Assembly (NCBI RefSeq): GCF_002929305.1
Contig: NZ_PJIO01000009.1
Location: 163,260-227,259, forward strand
Length of the DNA: 64,000 bases
Source of the DNA: Arthrobacter sp. GMC3
Lineage (GTDB): Bacteria; Actinomycetota; Actinomycetes; Actinomycetales; Micrococcaceae
Reading direction: 5' to 3'
Part shown: piece after piece, positions 8,292-18,240 of the stretch
How the letters are laid out: every line of letters starts with the position of its first letter
Position numbering within the stretch: position 1 is the stretch's first letter
The notes under the pieces: generated by a model
Database searches by the model: none
What the model was told of the DNA's origin: nothing
What the model saw: the letters and a program-made list of their open reading frames with translations, nothing else
Position numbers and translations under genes: made by a program

Positions 8292-10442
8292 TTGAGCAAA
8301 CAGCCCGCCATGGACACCACCCATCCCCCGGATGGGGGCTCGCCAGACCTGGCACCCGATCTTGCCGCCGTGGAGGCTGCAGCCCTGAAACGGGCAAAGG
8401 CCGAAACTATCGGACGCTACGTGGCCATGTTCTTCATGCCCTTGATCATGGTTTCGATGATGATCAGCGGCTACCTGGGCACCATGCACGCGCCAACCCC
8501 ACACAACATGCCGATCGCCGTCGTCGGCTCCGGACAGCAGGCAAGCCTCTTTGCCGGGGCTTTGGAGGCGGGCAACCCCGACGCCGTCGACGTTCAAATT
8601 GTCGACTCGGCCGAATCGGCCCGTCAGCTGGTGCTGGAACGCAAGATCTCCGGAGCGGTTTACATCACCGACGGGACGGCAACCGTCTACACAGCCAGTT
8701 CCGCTGGCGCATCCCAGGCCACAGTGGTCAAGGGACTGCTCGCGCCCAAGGTACTGGCCCAGGGCCTGACACTGCAAACCGAGGATCTGGCTCCCCTGCC
8801 ACAGAATGATGCCGCCGGTCTCGGTGCCATGTTCCTTGCCACTGCACTGGTGATGGCCGGCTATTTGCCGTTCAGTATGACGCTCTCCAATTCCCCAGAG
8901 CTATTACGCTTCCGCCGCGCCGTTCCACTGCTCGCCGGCTGGGCTGCGCTGGTCGCCGCCCTTGTCTGGGGTGTGACCGGGCCCGTACTGGGTGTGGTGC
9001 AGGGCCACACGATGGCCGTGCTGGGTATCGCCTGGCTGGGCGTCTTTGCCATCGGGTCCGTGCAGCTTTTGTTGACGCGATTTTTGGGCCCCATGGCCGT
9101 CATCGCCGCCATGCTTTTTTTGACGGTGCTGGGCATGCCCGCTTCCAACATGAGCATGTCCGTCTACACCATGCCCGGATTCTTCACATTCCTGCATTCG
9201 GTCCTACCCACCCCGGCCATCGGCGAAGCCCTGCGCTCAGTCCTGTACTTTGACGGCAGCGGAGTTGGGCCGCACCTGCTGGTCCTGGTGATCGGCGCAG
9301 TCCTTGCCCTTGGCCTGACACTGATGTTCGACGCCCGCAAACGGCGCCGGAATCCCAGTTACACGGGGCCAAAGCCCAGTGTTCCCTCATTGCATGGTGG
9401 TCCGCGACCCAAGACCCGCCGCTGGCGCTACGGCTCCTTGCTGCTGTTTCCGCTGGCCATGGTGACCATGATGATTTCCGTGACGGCCGGTGCCATGGGG
9501 TCACCGACACCCCGGGACATGCCCGTGGCGATCGTTGGTACCACCGTTGCCCAGGCCCAGCAGGCAGTTGACGGGTTGAACAAGAGCATGCCAGGACTGT
9601 TTGACCTGCGTGCCCTCGGTTCTGCAGAGGAAGCACGCACCCAGGTGCAGGACCGGACTGTCACAGCCGCGTTTGTGCTCCCCTCGGCCGAAAATCCACA
9701 GGCCACCTTGGTGACCAACCAGGCCGCCGGCGCCAGCGCGCAGCAGGTTACCGTCGCAGTCTTCGGGCAGGTCGCCACGGCGCAGCACCTAAAAATGGTC
9801 ACCGAAAACGTGGCCCCTCTGTCCTCGACAGACACCATGGGCTCCGTGAGCATGTATATCGCCATGGGTTGGATCATGGCCGGGTTCATGATCATCATCG
9901 TCGGTGCGAACGCGGCCCCGAAGTCCCGCCCGTTGCGCAGACTCCTGCCCATCGTCACCGCCTGGTCGGTGTTCATGTCGGCGGCACTGTGGCTCATCGC
10001 CGGACCCATCACCGGCAGCATCGAGGGCCATTTTTGGCCACTGTTTGGAGCGGGGATCGTCGCCATCTTCTGCGTGGCAATGTTCACCACCGTACTCGAG
10101 CGGCTTATGGGGATGTTCGCTGTGGTTCCGGCAGTTGGCATCTTGATGCTTGTCGGCATTCCAGCCTCCGGCGGTGGATTGTCCGTGTATATGGAGCCGG
10201 AGATCTTCCGCGTCCTCCACCAGTTCCTGCCCATGCCCGCGGGGGTCGAATCGATCCGCTCTATCCTCTACTTCGGCTCCGACACCGTTGGCACCCACCT
10301 GCTCACGTTTGGGATCTGGGGCGCCATTTCATTGGCCTTGGTCATGATCATTGACAAGATCAAGCCACCGCGCACCGAGATGCACCCGATTGAGCCGGAG
10401 ACCACCGGCGTCGAACCGGCGAAGGAACTGGTCACGGCCTAG
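8292..10442 (+). CDS. Tandem-duplicated membrane protein (YhgE/Pip or DUF3533-like)
   Basis: Membrane protein of 716 residues made of two homologous halves of about 345 residues. Each half begins with a transmembrane helix (FFMPLIMVSMMIS; LLLFPLAMVTMMIS), then xPTPxxMPxAxVG (APTPHNMPIAVVG; SPTPRDMPVAIVG), an extracytoplasmic domain of about 130 residues, five further helices, and a closing LRSVLYF/IRSILYF motif. The TTG start has GGAG eight nt upstream. The one-helix, large-loop, five-helix plan is that of YhgE/Pip and ABC-2-like transporters, but no ATPase is encoded nearby in this direction. It sits behind the palindrome next to TetR, so it is probably inducible. Export of, or protection from, the phenolic lipids is inferred. 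Confidence 0.82.
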   Translation: MSKQPAMDTTHPPDGGSPDLAPDLAAVEAAALKRAKAETIGRYVAMFFMPLIMVSMMISGYLGTMHAPTPHNMPIAVVGSGQQASLFAGALEAGNPDAVDVQIVDSAESARQLVLERKISGAVYITDGTATVYTASSAGASQATVVKGLLAPKVLAQGLTLQTEDLAPLPQNDAAGLGAMFLATALVMAGYLPFSMTLSNSPELLRFRRAVPLLAGWAALVAALVWGVTGPVLGVVQGHTMAVLGIAWLGVFAIGSVQLLLTRFLGPMAVIAAMLFLTVLGMPASNMSMSVYTMPGFFTFLHSVLPTPAIGEALRSVLYFDGSGVGPHLLVLVIGAVLALGLTLMFDARKRRRNPSYTGPKPSVPSLHGGPRPKTRRWRYGSLLLFPLAMVTMMISVTAGAMGSPTPRDMPVAIVGTTVAQAQQAVDGLNKSMPGLFDLRALGSAEEARTQVQDRTVTAAFVLPSAENPQATLVTNQAAGASAQQVTVAVFGQVATAQHLKMVTENVAPLSSTDTMGSVSMYIAMGWIMAGFMIIIVGANAAPKSRPLRRLLPIVTAWSVFMSAALWLIAGPITGSIEGHFWPLFGAGIVAIFCVAMFTTVLERLMGMFAVVPAVGILMLVGIPASGGGLSVYMEPEIFRVLHQFLPMPAGVESIRSILYFGSDTVGTHLLTFGIWGAISLALVMIIDKIKPPRTEMHPIEPETTGVEPAKELVTA

Positions 10443-10452
10443 CAGTGCTGAG

Positions 10453-10486
10453 CTGACCGCCGTGGCCTGCATGGCCCGGCGGTCAG
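10453..10486. terminator. Bidirectional hairpin terminator
   Basis: CTGACCGCCG and CGGCGGTCAG form a perfect 10-bp stem with an inner GGCC/GGCC pairing. It begins 10 nt after the membrane protein stop and reaches into the end of the convergent gene. No clear U-tract is seen. Confidence 0.6.
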
Positions 10487-11181
10487 TAGCCAGCAGGCCA
10501 GCTGAACGCGGCGGGTGCACTTGCCTGCGAGGAACCGGTGGAGATGACGATGTCGACGTCCTCGTGTTCGGCCAGCGCGATGTCCGCGGCATCGCCGGCA
10601 TACTTGGTGCCGTTCACGAACGTGGTGATGGTGTATCCGCCGGCCGTCGTGTACGAGCCGAGCTGTTTTGCCGACAGCGCCACATTCCACTCTGTGAAGA
10701 ACTCGCCCAGCGTGAATCCCTTTTGCACCGGCGACTCCACGTGGATGATTCCGGAGGTGTCATGGGTGTGCAGGGGCGAGATCAGCTGGGCGCTAAGGTC
10801 TATTCCGACGTCGGCGGGAACCGTGATGGCCTTACCGTCGGCGGTGATGCTCAGATGCGTATGGATATGTTCGGCAGTCCCCTCGGCCGTGAGCATGGTC
10901 AGTCCGGCGGCTTGTGCCCGGGACGCGGCATCGGTAGGGGCGGCCCACGGCGGTGCCTGGGCGGATCCCTGCGCGGGCGACTGCGCACTGGAGGTACTGG
11001 TACCGGCCGTTGCGGACCCCAAAGAGCCACTTAGGCCAGAGATGACGCCCACCGCCACTACGGCCACCACGGCGGCACCGGCACCCGAAAACATCAGGAG
11101 GCGACGGCGTCGTTCCTTGGCTTTCTGTTCGGTGGCCATGGCCGCGGCTTTCCGGCGCACGTCCTCGCTTTTTCCAGACAT
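10483..11181 (-). CDS. Membrane-anchored His-rich protein of unknown function
   Basis: Conserved-looking actinobacterial protein of 232 residues; I do not know its function. A charged cytoplasmic N terminus (KAKERRRRLL) precedes one transmembrane helix at about 31-51. A Ser/Ala/Gly-rich linker follows, then a secreted domain with conserved histidines: HIHTHLSI and SPLHTHDTSGIIHVESP, then FTLGEFFTEWNVAL. The cluster of five or more histidines and acidic residues suggests metal binding. It is convergent with the duplicated membrane protein across a shared hairpin, so it is probably not functionally linked to it. Confidence 0.72.
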   Translation of the reverse strand: MSGKSEDVRRKAAAMATEQKAKERRRRLLMFSGAGAAVVAVVAVGVISGLSGSLGSATAGTSTSSAQSPAQGSAQAPPWAAPTDAASRAQAAGLTMLTAEGTAEHIHTHLSITADGKAITVPADVGIDLSAQLISPLHTHDTSGIIHVESPVQKGFTLGEFFTEWNVALSAKQLGSYTTAGGYTITTFVNGTKYAGDAADIALAEHEDVDIVISTGSSQASAPAAFSWPAGY

Positions 11182-11373
11182 GGGGTCTCCTTACAGCCCC
11201 GTGAAAGTACGGCGCCAAGACATGATGCTCCCATGCCTAGCCAGCGTCCGGGACGTTTCCGGGCACATTCACAGCGAATGCAACGCTCCCGCCCAGCGTG
11301 AGGATCCTCGCACGCCACGTCACAAATACGGCTGAACCCCAGGCCTGGCCCGGCGAGCAGCTAGATTCAACAG

Positions 11374-12030
11374 ATGCTCAGCATCACAGATATCTGGCCA
11401 CTTTTCGGCATCAAAGTCACCAGCCCGAACCTCGTCATGAGGATTGTCCGTGATGAGGATATTCCCGGCATCGCGGAAGCTGCCCTGGCCGGAATCCACG
11501 ATCCAGCCACCATGCCATTTTCAGTGCCGTGGACCGATGAGCCGCGCGAACAGATGATCAAGAACATGGCAAAACACCAGTGGAAACTCCGAACCACAGT
11601 GCGCCCGGATCATTGGACCCTGAATTTCGTCATCCTTCTCGACGGTGTACCCATTGGAACCCAATCCATCGGCGCCAAACTGTTTTCACTGACCAAGAGC
11701 GTCTCTTCCGGTTCCTGGCTGACGGCCAACCACCAGGGGAAGGGGTATGGCAAGGAGATGCGTGCGGCGATCTTGCTTTTTGCCTTCGACTATCTGGGCG
11801 CGGAAGTTGCCGAGTCCGGCGCGGCGGCGTGGAATGAGCCGTCACTTGGTGTCTCGCGAAGCCTCGGCTACCGGGCCAATGGTCTCAAGCGCGTTGTGGG
11901 AAGACCCGGCCAGTTGACACACATGCAGGAACTGCGTCTGGCAGCGGAAGACTTCGCGCGGCCTACCTGGAATATTGCCGTTGAAGGTTTCGAGGCCGCC
12001 CGAAACGAAGTATTGCTTCCCGCGCCCTAG
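11374..12030 (+). CDS. GNAT family N-acetyltransferase
   Basis: Acetyltransferase of 218 residues, RimJ/RimL-like. The acetyl-CoA loop appears as SWLTANHQGKGYGKEMRAA and the C-terminal part has WNEPSLGVSRSLGYRANG, both standard for the family. The N-terminal ITDIWPLFGIKVTSPNLVMR leads into the fold's first strand, which supports the start at 11374. It stands alone and is convergent with the YibE/F gene. The substrate is unknown. Confidence 0.87.
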   Translation: MLSITDIWPLFGIKVTSPNLVMRIVRDEDIPGIAEAALAGIHDPATMPFSVPWTDEPREQMIKNMAKHQWKLRTTVRPDHWTLNFVILLDGVPIGTQSIGAKLFSLTKSVSSGSWLTANHQGKGYGKEMRAAILLFAFDYLGAEVAESGAAAWNEPSLGVSRSLGYRANGLKRVVGRPGQLTHMQELRLAAEDFARPTWNIAVEGFEAARNEVLLPAP

Positions 12031-12043
12031 GCACGGGAGTGCG

Positions 12044-13330
12044 TCAGCTCACGGATTGCTCCACAGCTGAGGGCTCCGCGGATGGCATCGCGGCTGATGT
12101 CTTCCGTCCCGTTGACTTCACCACGGCGACCGCGACCGCCGTCGTAACCGGAATGGCCAGGACAAGGCCAATGGAGCCGACGAGGATCCGCACGACTTCC
12201 TCGGCCAGCTCGGCACTAGTCAGGGCTTTGAGCAGCGGCTGCTCATAGAGGGACACCATGAGCAGCACCGGCAGGGCACTACCGGCATAGGCGAAGGCGA
12301 TGGTGTAGACGGTTGAGGCGATGTGGTCGCGCCCAATGCGCATGGCCGAGGTAAAGAGCTCGCGGGCGCTGGTGTCCGGGGCCAGCTCGTACAGTTCCCA
12401 GACAGCCGATGATTGGGTAATGGTCACATCGTTGAGCACCCCCAGCCCCGAAATGATCAGCCCGCACAGGATCATCCCGGACAGCGACATGCCCTGGGTG
12501 AGATTCAACAGCTGGTATGAGTTGTGCCCGGAGGTCCCGGTCAACGCCGCCGCGTCCACCGCCCATGCCGCCAAGCCCGCAGTGACCCCCAGCCCAAACA
12601 AGGTGCCCAACAAGGCCGTGGACGTCCTGGCCGAGAATCCGTGGGCAAAGTACAGCACGCCGAACATGATGGCCGAGGAACCTACCAGGGCCACCGTCAG
12701 CGGCGGCTTCCCTTCCGCCAGGGCGGGCAGGATGAACCAGGCGAGCACGGCGAAGGCCCCGCCTAGGCCCACAATGGCACGCAGCCCACGCCATCTGGCG
12801 ACGGCAATGACAACCACGGCGTACAGCATGGCCAGCAGCCCTATGGGCAGGGTCCGGACAAAGTCCATGAAAACATACTGCGGGCCCGAATTTTGTGTCC
12901 CGGTGACAGCGGCCAGCCCGGATAGGTTCAGGTAGTTGATCCTATCGCCGGCCTTCACACCACGGGCCTGAACAACGTCGGGACTGACAACGACGGGCAC
13001 CTCGGCAAGCCCCTCCACGGCCGTGTAGGCGATGAAGCAGCTGGCGCCCGGGTCGCCCACACTGGCGCCTGGGCAGGTCTCCGTGGCGGTGCGTTGCACT
13101 GTGCCGGTATCGATGCTGGCGCCGGGTGCTGCAGAGTAGGGGTTTCCTGCTGCTGGGGCACCACTGTTCCCGGCAGGCCACAGCAGTGTCATGGCCACAA
13201 TGGTGAGCAGCGCCAACGGCACCAGGATCCAGCTCAGGAGCACCACGGCCCGGCGCCGCATGGCGTTGCGCTGGCGTAACTCCGTGCGGCTCAGGGCCAC
13301 TTCATCCGCGTGTGAATGTGAATGTCCCAT
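12044..13330 (-). CDS. YibE/F-like membrane protein
   Basis: Polytopic membrane protein of 428 residues. One helix at about 31-50 is followed by an extracytoplasmic region of about 100 residues with two cysteines (ETCPGASVGDPGASCF). Seven or more further helices follow. SGLGVLNDVTITQSSAVWEL is a typical YibE/F block. The N terminus is His/Ser-rich (MGHSHSHADE). The family has no firm biochemical role. It runs alone on the minus strand with a 195-nt upstream gap. Confidence 0.85.
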   Translation of the reverse strand: MGHSHSHADEVALSRTELRQRNAMRRRAVVLLSWILVPLALLTIVAMTLLWPAGNSGAPAAGNPYSAAPGASIDTGTVQRTATETCPGASVGDPGASCFIAYTAVEGLAEVPVVVSPDVVQARGVKAGDRINYLNLSGLAAVTGTQNSGPQYVFMDFVRTLPIGLLAMLYAVVVIAVARWRGLRAIVGLGGAFAVLAWFILPALAEGKPPLTVALVGSSAIMFGVLYFAHGFSARTSTALLGTLFGLGVTAGLAAWAVDAAALTGTSGHNSYQLLNLTQGMSLSGMILCGLIISGLGVLNDVTITQSSAVWELYELAPDTSARELFTSAMRIGRDHIASTVYTIAFAYAGSALPVLLMVSLYEQPLLKALTSAELAEEVVRILVGSIGLVLAIPVTTAVAVAVVKSTGRKTSAAMPSAEPSAVEQSVS

Positions 13331-13379
13331 GGGCTGAAATCAGTCCTTCGGTTGTTCTTGATTCGTGTTTGCGGCCCGG

Positions 13380-13402
13380 GTCTCGACAGGCTCGACCACC
13401 GG
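13380..13402. repeat. Dispersed-repeat-like intergenic motif
   Basis: The gap upstream of the YibE/F gene carries TCTCGACAGGCTCGACCACC plus GG. It strongly resembles a short intergenic motif I recognise from many Arthrobacter and Microbacteriaceae genomes (TTTCGACARGCTCAACCACC). Only one copy is present in this window, so repeat status rests on recognition, not on counting here. Confidence 0.35.
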
Positions 13403-13525
13403 CGGCAGGCCAGAAGCGGTCTGAGTCGGCATTATTTGTAGGCGACGTAAAGGAGACATCCAAGGCCGCTCGCGGCCGTGGTGTCGGATAGTCGCCGGAA
13501 AAATGCCGGTCAGCCCGCGCTCCGG

Positions 13526-14518
13526 TTACTCCCCGAGGACCAGTGTTTCGGTGCCGCGAACCTTGGCGGCTCCCACTTCGATCATCGGATTGACGACGGC
13601 GGCGAGGGCCTCCATCGAATCGTCCAGTTCCAGCAGCACCGGGTACTGGTGGGTGATCAGGGCCAGGAGGTCGTACACGGCGCGAACGGCATCCTCGTGG
13701 GCCAGCTTGGGCTCGACGCCCAGGAACACTTCAGAGGCCGCCGACGCCGGGGCGCCGTCTTCGGTAGGCAGGTGTCCCTGCGAGTAGCTGACGGCGAACG
13801 CCTCGATGCGGCCCTTTTTGCTGGGCTGCACGCTGGCACCGAACGCACTTGCCGGCTCGGCCCGCAGCACCAAGGCGCCATGGGCTCCTGTGAGGTCATC
13901 CAGGAACATGCGCTGCACGGCCCCGGGTGACAATGGCCCCGTCGGATCCCAGGTGTTCACCGACTCGTAGTACCTGCCCACAACGTCGGTAAGTTCCACC
14001 GAACCGGTGGCCAGGTCCTGGACGCGTGCCGAAGCTTCGGCCTCGGTACCCTCGCCAAACGCCGGCAGTTTCAGGGCAGCCGGAGCCACCTCCACAACAC
14101 GGTTGCGCTGCAAAACGCTCAGCCCCATGGCTGCGGCGAACGCGGCACCGGAGGTTTCCGGGGCCACTTTGGTGCGCAGGGCCGCGGTACTGACAAGTCC
14201 GGCAGCTAAGGCACCTTCCGCTTCGCGGCGCAGCATGGTCAGCAAGGTGGCACCAACGCCTGCGCGGCGGTGGTCCTTGGCAACCTCAACGAACGCCCAC
14301 AGACGCTGTGGGTGCAACGTGGTGGAGTACACCACCCCGGCAGCCACCGGGATGCCCTGGTCCTGCGCGACGATAGTCCTTCGCCACGGGTTGGCTTCGG
14401 ATTCCGGTGCCAGTGCGGCCCGGAAAGCCCCAGCCGCGGCAGATTCGGCGTCGCCCCAGATTTCGCGCAGTGTCAGGTCATCGCCGTCCTGCCAGGCGCG
14501 GTAACTCAGTTCAGCCAT
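13526..14518 (-). CDS. GNAT family N-acetyltransferase (two-domain)
   Basis: Protein of 330 residues with a clear GNAT core in the N-terminal half: VEVAKDHRRAGVGATLLTML is the acetyl-CoA binding motif A. The C-terminal half (about 170-330) looks like a second, degenerate GNAT-like domain without the R/Q-x-x-G-x-G/A signature. It starts 2 nt after glyS stops, so it is co-transcribed with glycyl-tRNA synthetase. The substrate is unknown. Confidence 0.83.
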   Translation of the reverse strand: MAELSYRAWQDGDDLTLREIWGDAESAAAGAFRAALAPESEANPWRRTIVAQDQGIPVAAGVVYSTTLHPQRLWAFVEVAKDHRRAGVGATLLTMLRREAEGALAAGLVSTAALRTKVAPETSGAAFAAAMGLSVLQRNRVVEVAPAALKLPAFGEGTEAEASARVQDLATGSVELTDVVGRYYESVNTWDPTGPLSPGAVQRMFLDDLTGAHGALVLRAEPASAFGASVQPSKKGRIEAFAVSYSQGHLPTEDGAPASAASEVFLGVEPKLAHEDAVRAVYDLLALITHQYPVLLELDDSMEALAAVVNPMIEVGAAKVRGTETLVLGE

Positions 14519-14520
14519 GC

Positions 14521-15906
<1,386 letters not shown>

Positions 15907-16112
15907 TTTTTACTCCTAGTTTTTACGAGGCCGCTGGGTGCGGTCCGTCTCGGCATCCAGCCTACCGTTTCGCGCCGTCCCCTTCGACCTCCGGGCACCG
16001 TTGGTGGCGGCCCTAGAGCCCTTCATATCTGCCTAGGCGGATGCGAGATGCTCGACGTCGGCGTTTGCACCGGTGTTGCGCCACGCCTGGTCACCAACAA
16101 AGGGGTAGTGAG

Positions 16113-17153
16113 CTAGACCAACACAACGCAGGCCGGGCTCCCAAAGTCCAGCACCTGCAAGGGTTCCAGGACGGGCAGCCCTTCCGCATCCAGCTCGAAG
16201 ATCGCAACGTTGTTGGACAGTTGGTTGGCAACGTAGATCTTGCCCTGCCCCACGGCAAAGTGGCGCGGCCAGTTGCCGCCGCTGGGCACCTCGGCAACGA
16301 ACCCCGGAGCCACGTCATCGGCGAGAGCCGCCACGTCCAGCACCACCATGGTGTTGGGGCCACGGACGGCCGCGTAAAGCTTGGAGCCGTCGTCGGACAG
16401 CTGAATGTGGGAGGGGTAGAACTGTTCGGCCGCTTCAATGGCCCCGGCAGTTGCGGCCAGTGGCGACTTCGAACGCCACTGCCACACATGGCCCTTTTCG
16501 ACTCCGGAACGCCGCAATACGTGCAAGAAGCCGTCCAGCTCACCGGCCACCAACAGGAAATCACCCTTTAGTGCAACATGGCGCGGACCGGTCCCCGAGG
16601 GGAGCACGGCAGAGCCCACGCGTTGGTAGCTGCCGGCAGTCAGTGCATATTCATCCACCCTGTCGGCCCCGAGATCCGCCACCAGCACCGTGCCCCAGGG
16701 GGTTGCGGTGACTTGGTGGGCGCGGGAGGAGCCCTGCCGGTCACTGACGGGCCCCGTGCCCGGGTTCGATAAAAGCTGCGCGGGAGCGGGCACCGCGCTC
16801 CCCCACTCCGAGACAGGGATGACGGCGGTGGTGCCCGAGGAATAGTTGGCGGCCAGGACGTACCCGTCCTGCACGATGAGGTGGCAGGGGTCAGCCCCAC
16901 CGGACGATGCACGGCCCCGCACTTCCAGCGACTGCGGGTCAAGGTCAGCCACTGAACCGTTCGGGCCTTCCTCCACGGCGAACAGCGACTGCTCGCCGCT
17001 GGTCAGGAACGACGGGTTCGACACCCCCGCACTCTGGGCCAGCAGCGCACCAATAGTGCCGTCGTCGGCCAGGGCATAACGGTGAATTCCGGGACCGGTG
17101 CCGGAACCTTCCTCGGTGTAGCCGCTGATAAGGATCTGGGGTGCTGATGGCAT
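16113..17153 (-). CDS. Lactonase-family seven-bladed propeller protein
   Basis: 346-residue beta-propeller of the YbhE/6-phosphogluconolactonase-like family (PF10282). Repeated blade endings are visible, for example GTGPRHVALKGDFLLVAGEL, YPSHIQLSDDGSKLYAAVRG and NWPRHFAVGQGKIYVANQLS. The GPRH/WPRH motifs are typical. The start at 17153 has GGAGAG eight nt upstream; a longer frame to 17249 would run into the divergent gene's region. It may hydrolyse sugar-phosphate lactones, but many members are uncharacterised. Confidence 0.87.
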   Translation of the reverse strand: MPSAPQILISGYTEEGSGTGPGIHRYALADDGTIGALLAQSAGVSNPSFLTSGEQSLFAVEEGPNGSVADLDPQSLEVRGRASSGGADPCHLIVQDGYVLAANYSSGTTAVIPVSEWGSAVPAPAQLLSNPGTGPVSDRQGSSRAHQVTATPWGTVLVADLGADRVDEYALTAGSYQRVGSAVLPSGTGPRHVALKGDFLLVAGELDGFLHVLRRSGVEKGHVWQWRSKSPLAATAGAIEAAEQFYPSHIQLSDDGSKLYAAVRGPNTMVVLDVAALADDVAPGFVAEVPSGGNWPRHFAVGQGKIYVANQLSNNVAIFELDAEGLPVLEPLQVLDFGSPACVVLV

Positions 17154-17239
17154 GGGTGACTCTCCGCTCGACGGGCGATATTGCCTCCACGCTACCGCCC
17201 CGGGCACCCCCAGCCGCTTCCATACGGCACAATTAACAC

Positions 17240-17470
17240 ATGAGTTCACATGAGATCATTGACATCCCCATCCGCGACGACATGATCCGACTGGGCCAAC
17301 TGCTCAAACTTGCCAGTTTGGTGGAGGACGGCGTGGAAGCCGCGGACCTCATCAAGAACGGCATGGTGAAGGTCAACGGCGAGATCGACGAGCGCCGCGG
17401 CAGCCAGTTGCACGACGGCGACACCGTCACCGTCAACGGCGAAACGGTCCGGATCAGGGCCGCGAAATAG
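17240..17470 (+). CDS. S4-domain RNA-binding protein (YaaA/YbcJ-like)
   Basis: Small protein of 76 residues consisting of a single S4 RNA-binding domain: LGQLLKLASLVEDGVEAADL, KNGMVKVNGEIDERRG and LHDGDTVTVNGETVRI. Proteins of this size and type bind ribosomal or other structured RNA. It is divergent from the lactonase-like gene with an 86-nt shared gap, and convergent with the esterase gene 16 nt downstream. Confidence 0.9.
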   Translation: MSSHEIIDIPIRDDMIRLGQLLKLASLVEDGVEAADLIKNGMVKVNGEIDERRGSQLHDGDTVTVNGETVRIRAAK

Positions 17471-17486
17471 CCCCAAGCCTCAGCGG

Positions 17487-18137
17487 CTACTTAACGGCCG
17501 CTGAGGTGAGGACCTTGTACTGCAAAAATTCGCTCACATGCGCCATTTCCTGGGCGTTGATGCCGTGGAAGATCCCGGCGTACAAAACTTTGGTCAGTTT
17601 TACGTGGGCCCGCATCCAGGTGTTGGTGAACTCCACGGAGCTGGCTGGAATGACAGGGTCGGCCTGGTCGCGGCCCCAGAATACGTCCGGCTTCGCGGCG
17701 GCCACGGCGGCATCGTCAAAGAAGCTGTCGCCCTCGGACTCCACCACAAAACCTGAAAGTCCCACGACGGCTGCATAGTCCGTGGGCCGGTGACGCAGAA
17801 GCGTTGTAGCCATGCACATGCCCTGTGAGAACCCCAACAGGGTCACCGAGGTGTGGGCCGGGCGGACGCCGTCGAGCCATTCCTCCACAGCGCCAGCCGC
17901 CTCCGTCACAGCGTCCAGAGAATAGGAAAGGTCCGTGCGCAGCGGGAACCAGGAATACCCGGGACCGGCTGGCAAGGATGCGCGAATGGAGGCGACCGTG
18001 AAGTCGGCCGGGAGCTGGGCGGCCAGGCCGAAAAGATCGGCCTCATCGGCACCGTAGCCGTGGAACATGACAAGCAGCGGCGTGCCGGGGCGCTCATTTT
18101 CGGGGCGGGACCATAGAACTGTGGGGGTTTCACTCAT
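17487..18137 (-). CDS. Alpha/beta hydrolase (phospholipase/carboxylesterase family)
   Basis: Serine esterase of 216 residues. The oxyanion strand is PLLVMFHGYGADEADLFGLA. The nucleophile elbow is VTLLGFSQGMCMATTLL (GFSQG). The acid Asp is probably in FWGRDQADPVIP and the catalytic His in AGIFHGINAQEM. This is the YpfH/Abhydrolase_2 type, with unknown ester substrate. The start at 18137 follows GGGGTGC; an ATG at 18146 is equally readable. Confidence 0.88.
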   Translation of the reverse strand: MSETPTVLWSRPENERPGTPLLVMFHGYGADEADLFGLAAQLPADFTVASIRASLPAGPGYSWFPLRTDLSYSLDAVTEAAGAVEEWLDGVRPAHTSVTLLGFSQGMCMATTLLRHRPTDYAAVVGLSGFVVESEGDSFFDDAAVAAAKPDVFWGRDQADPVIPASSVEFTNTWMRAHVKLTKVLYAGIFHGINAQEMAHVSEFLQYKVLTSAAVK

Positions 18138-18240
18138 GCACCCCATCTTTTCATGACCCGGGGCTGACACAGAATCTTCCCTCAGGATTTGGGAGGGCTG
18201 GCAGTGGCGCGATTGCACACCGTCAGGGCAGGATGGGAGG

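Noticed and set aside
15907..16112. Possible T-box leader upstream of glyS
   Set aside because: I could not find the conserved T-box sequence or a terminator/antiterminator pair in the 206-nt gap.
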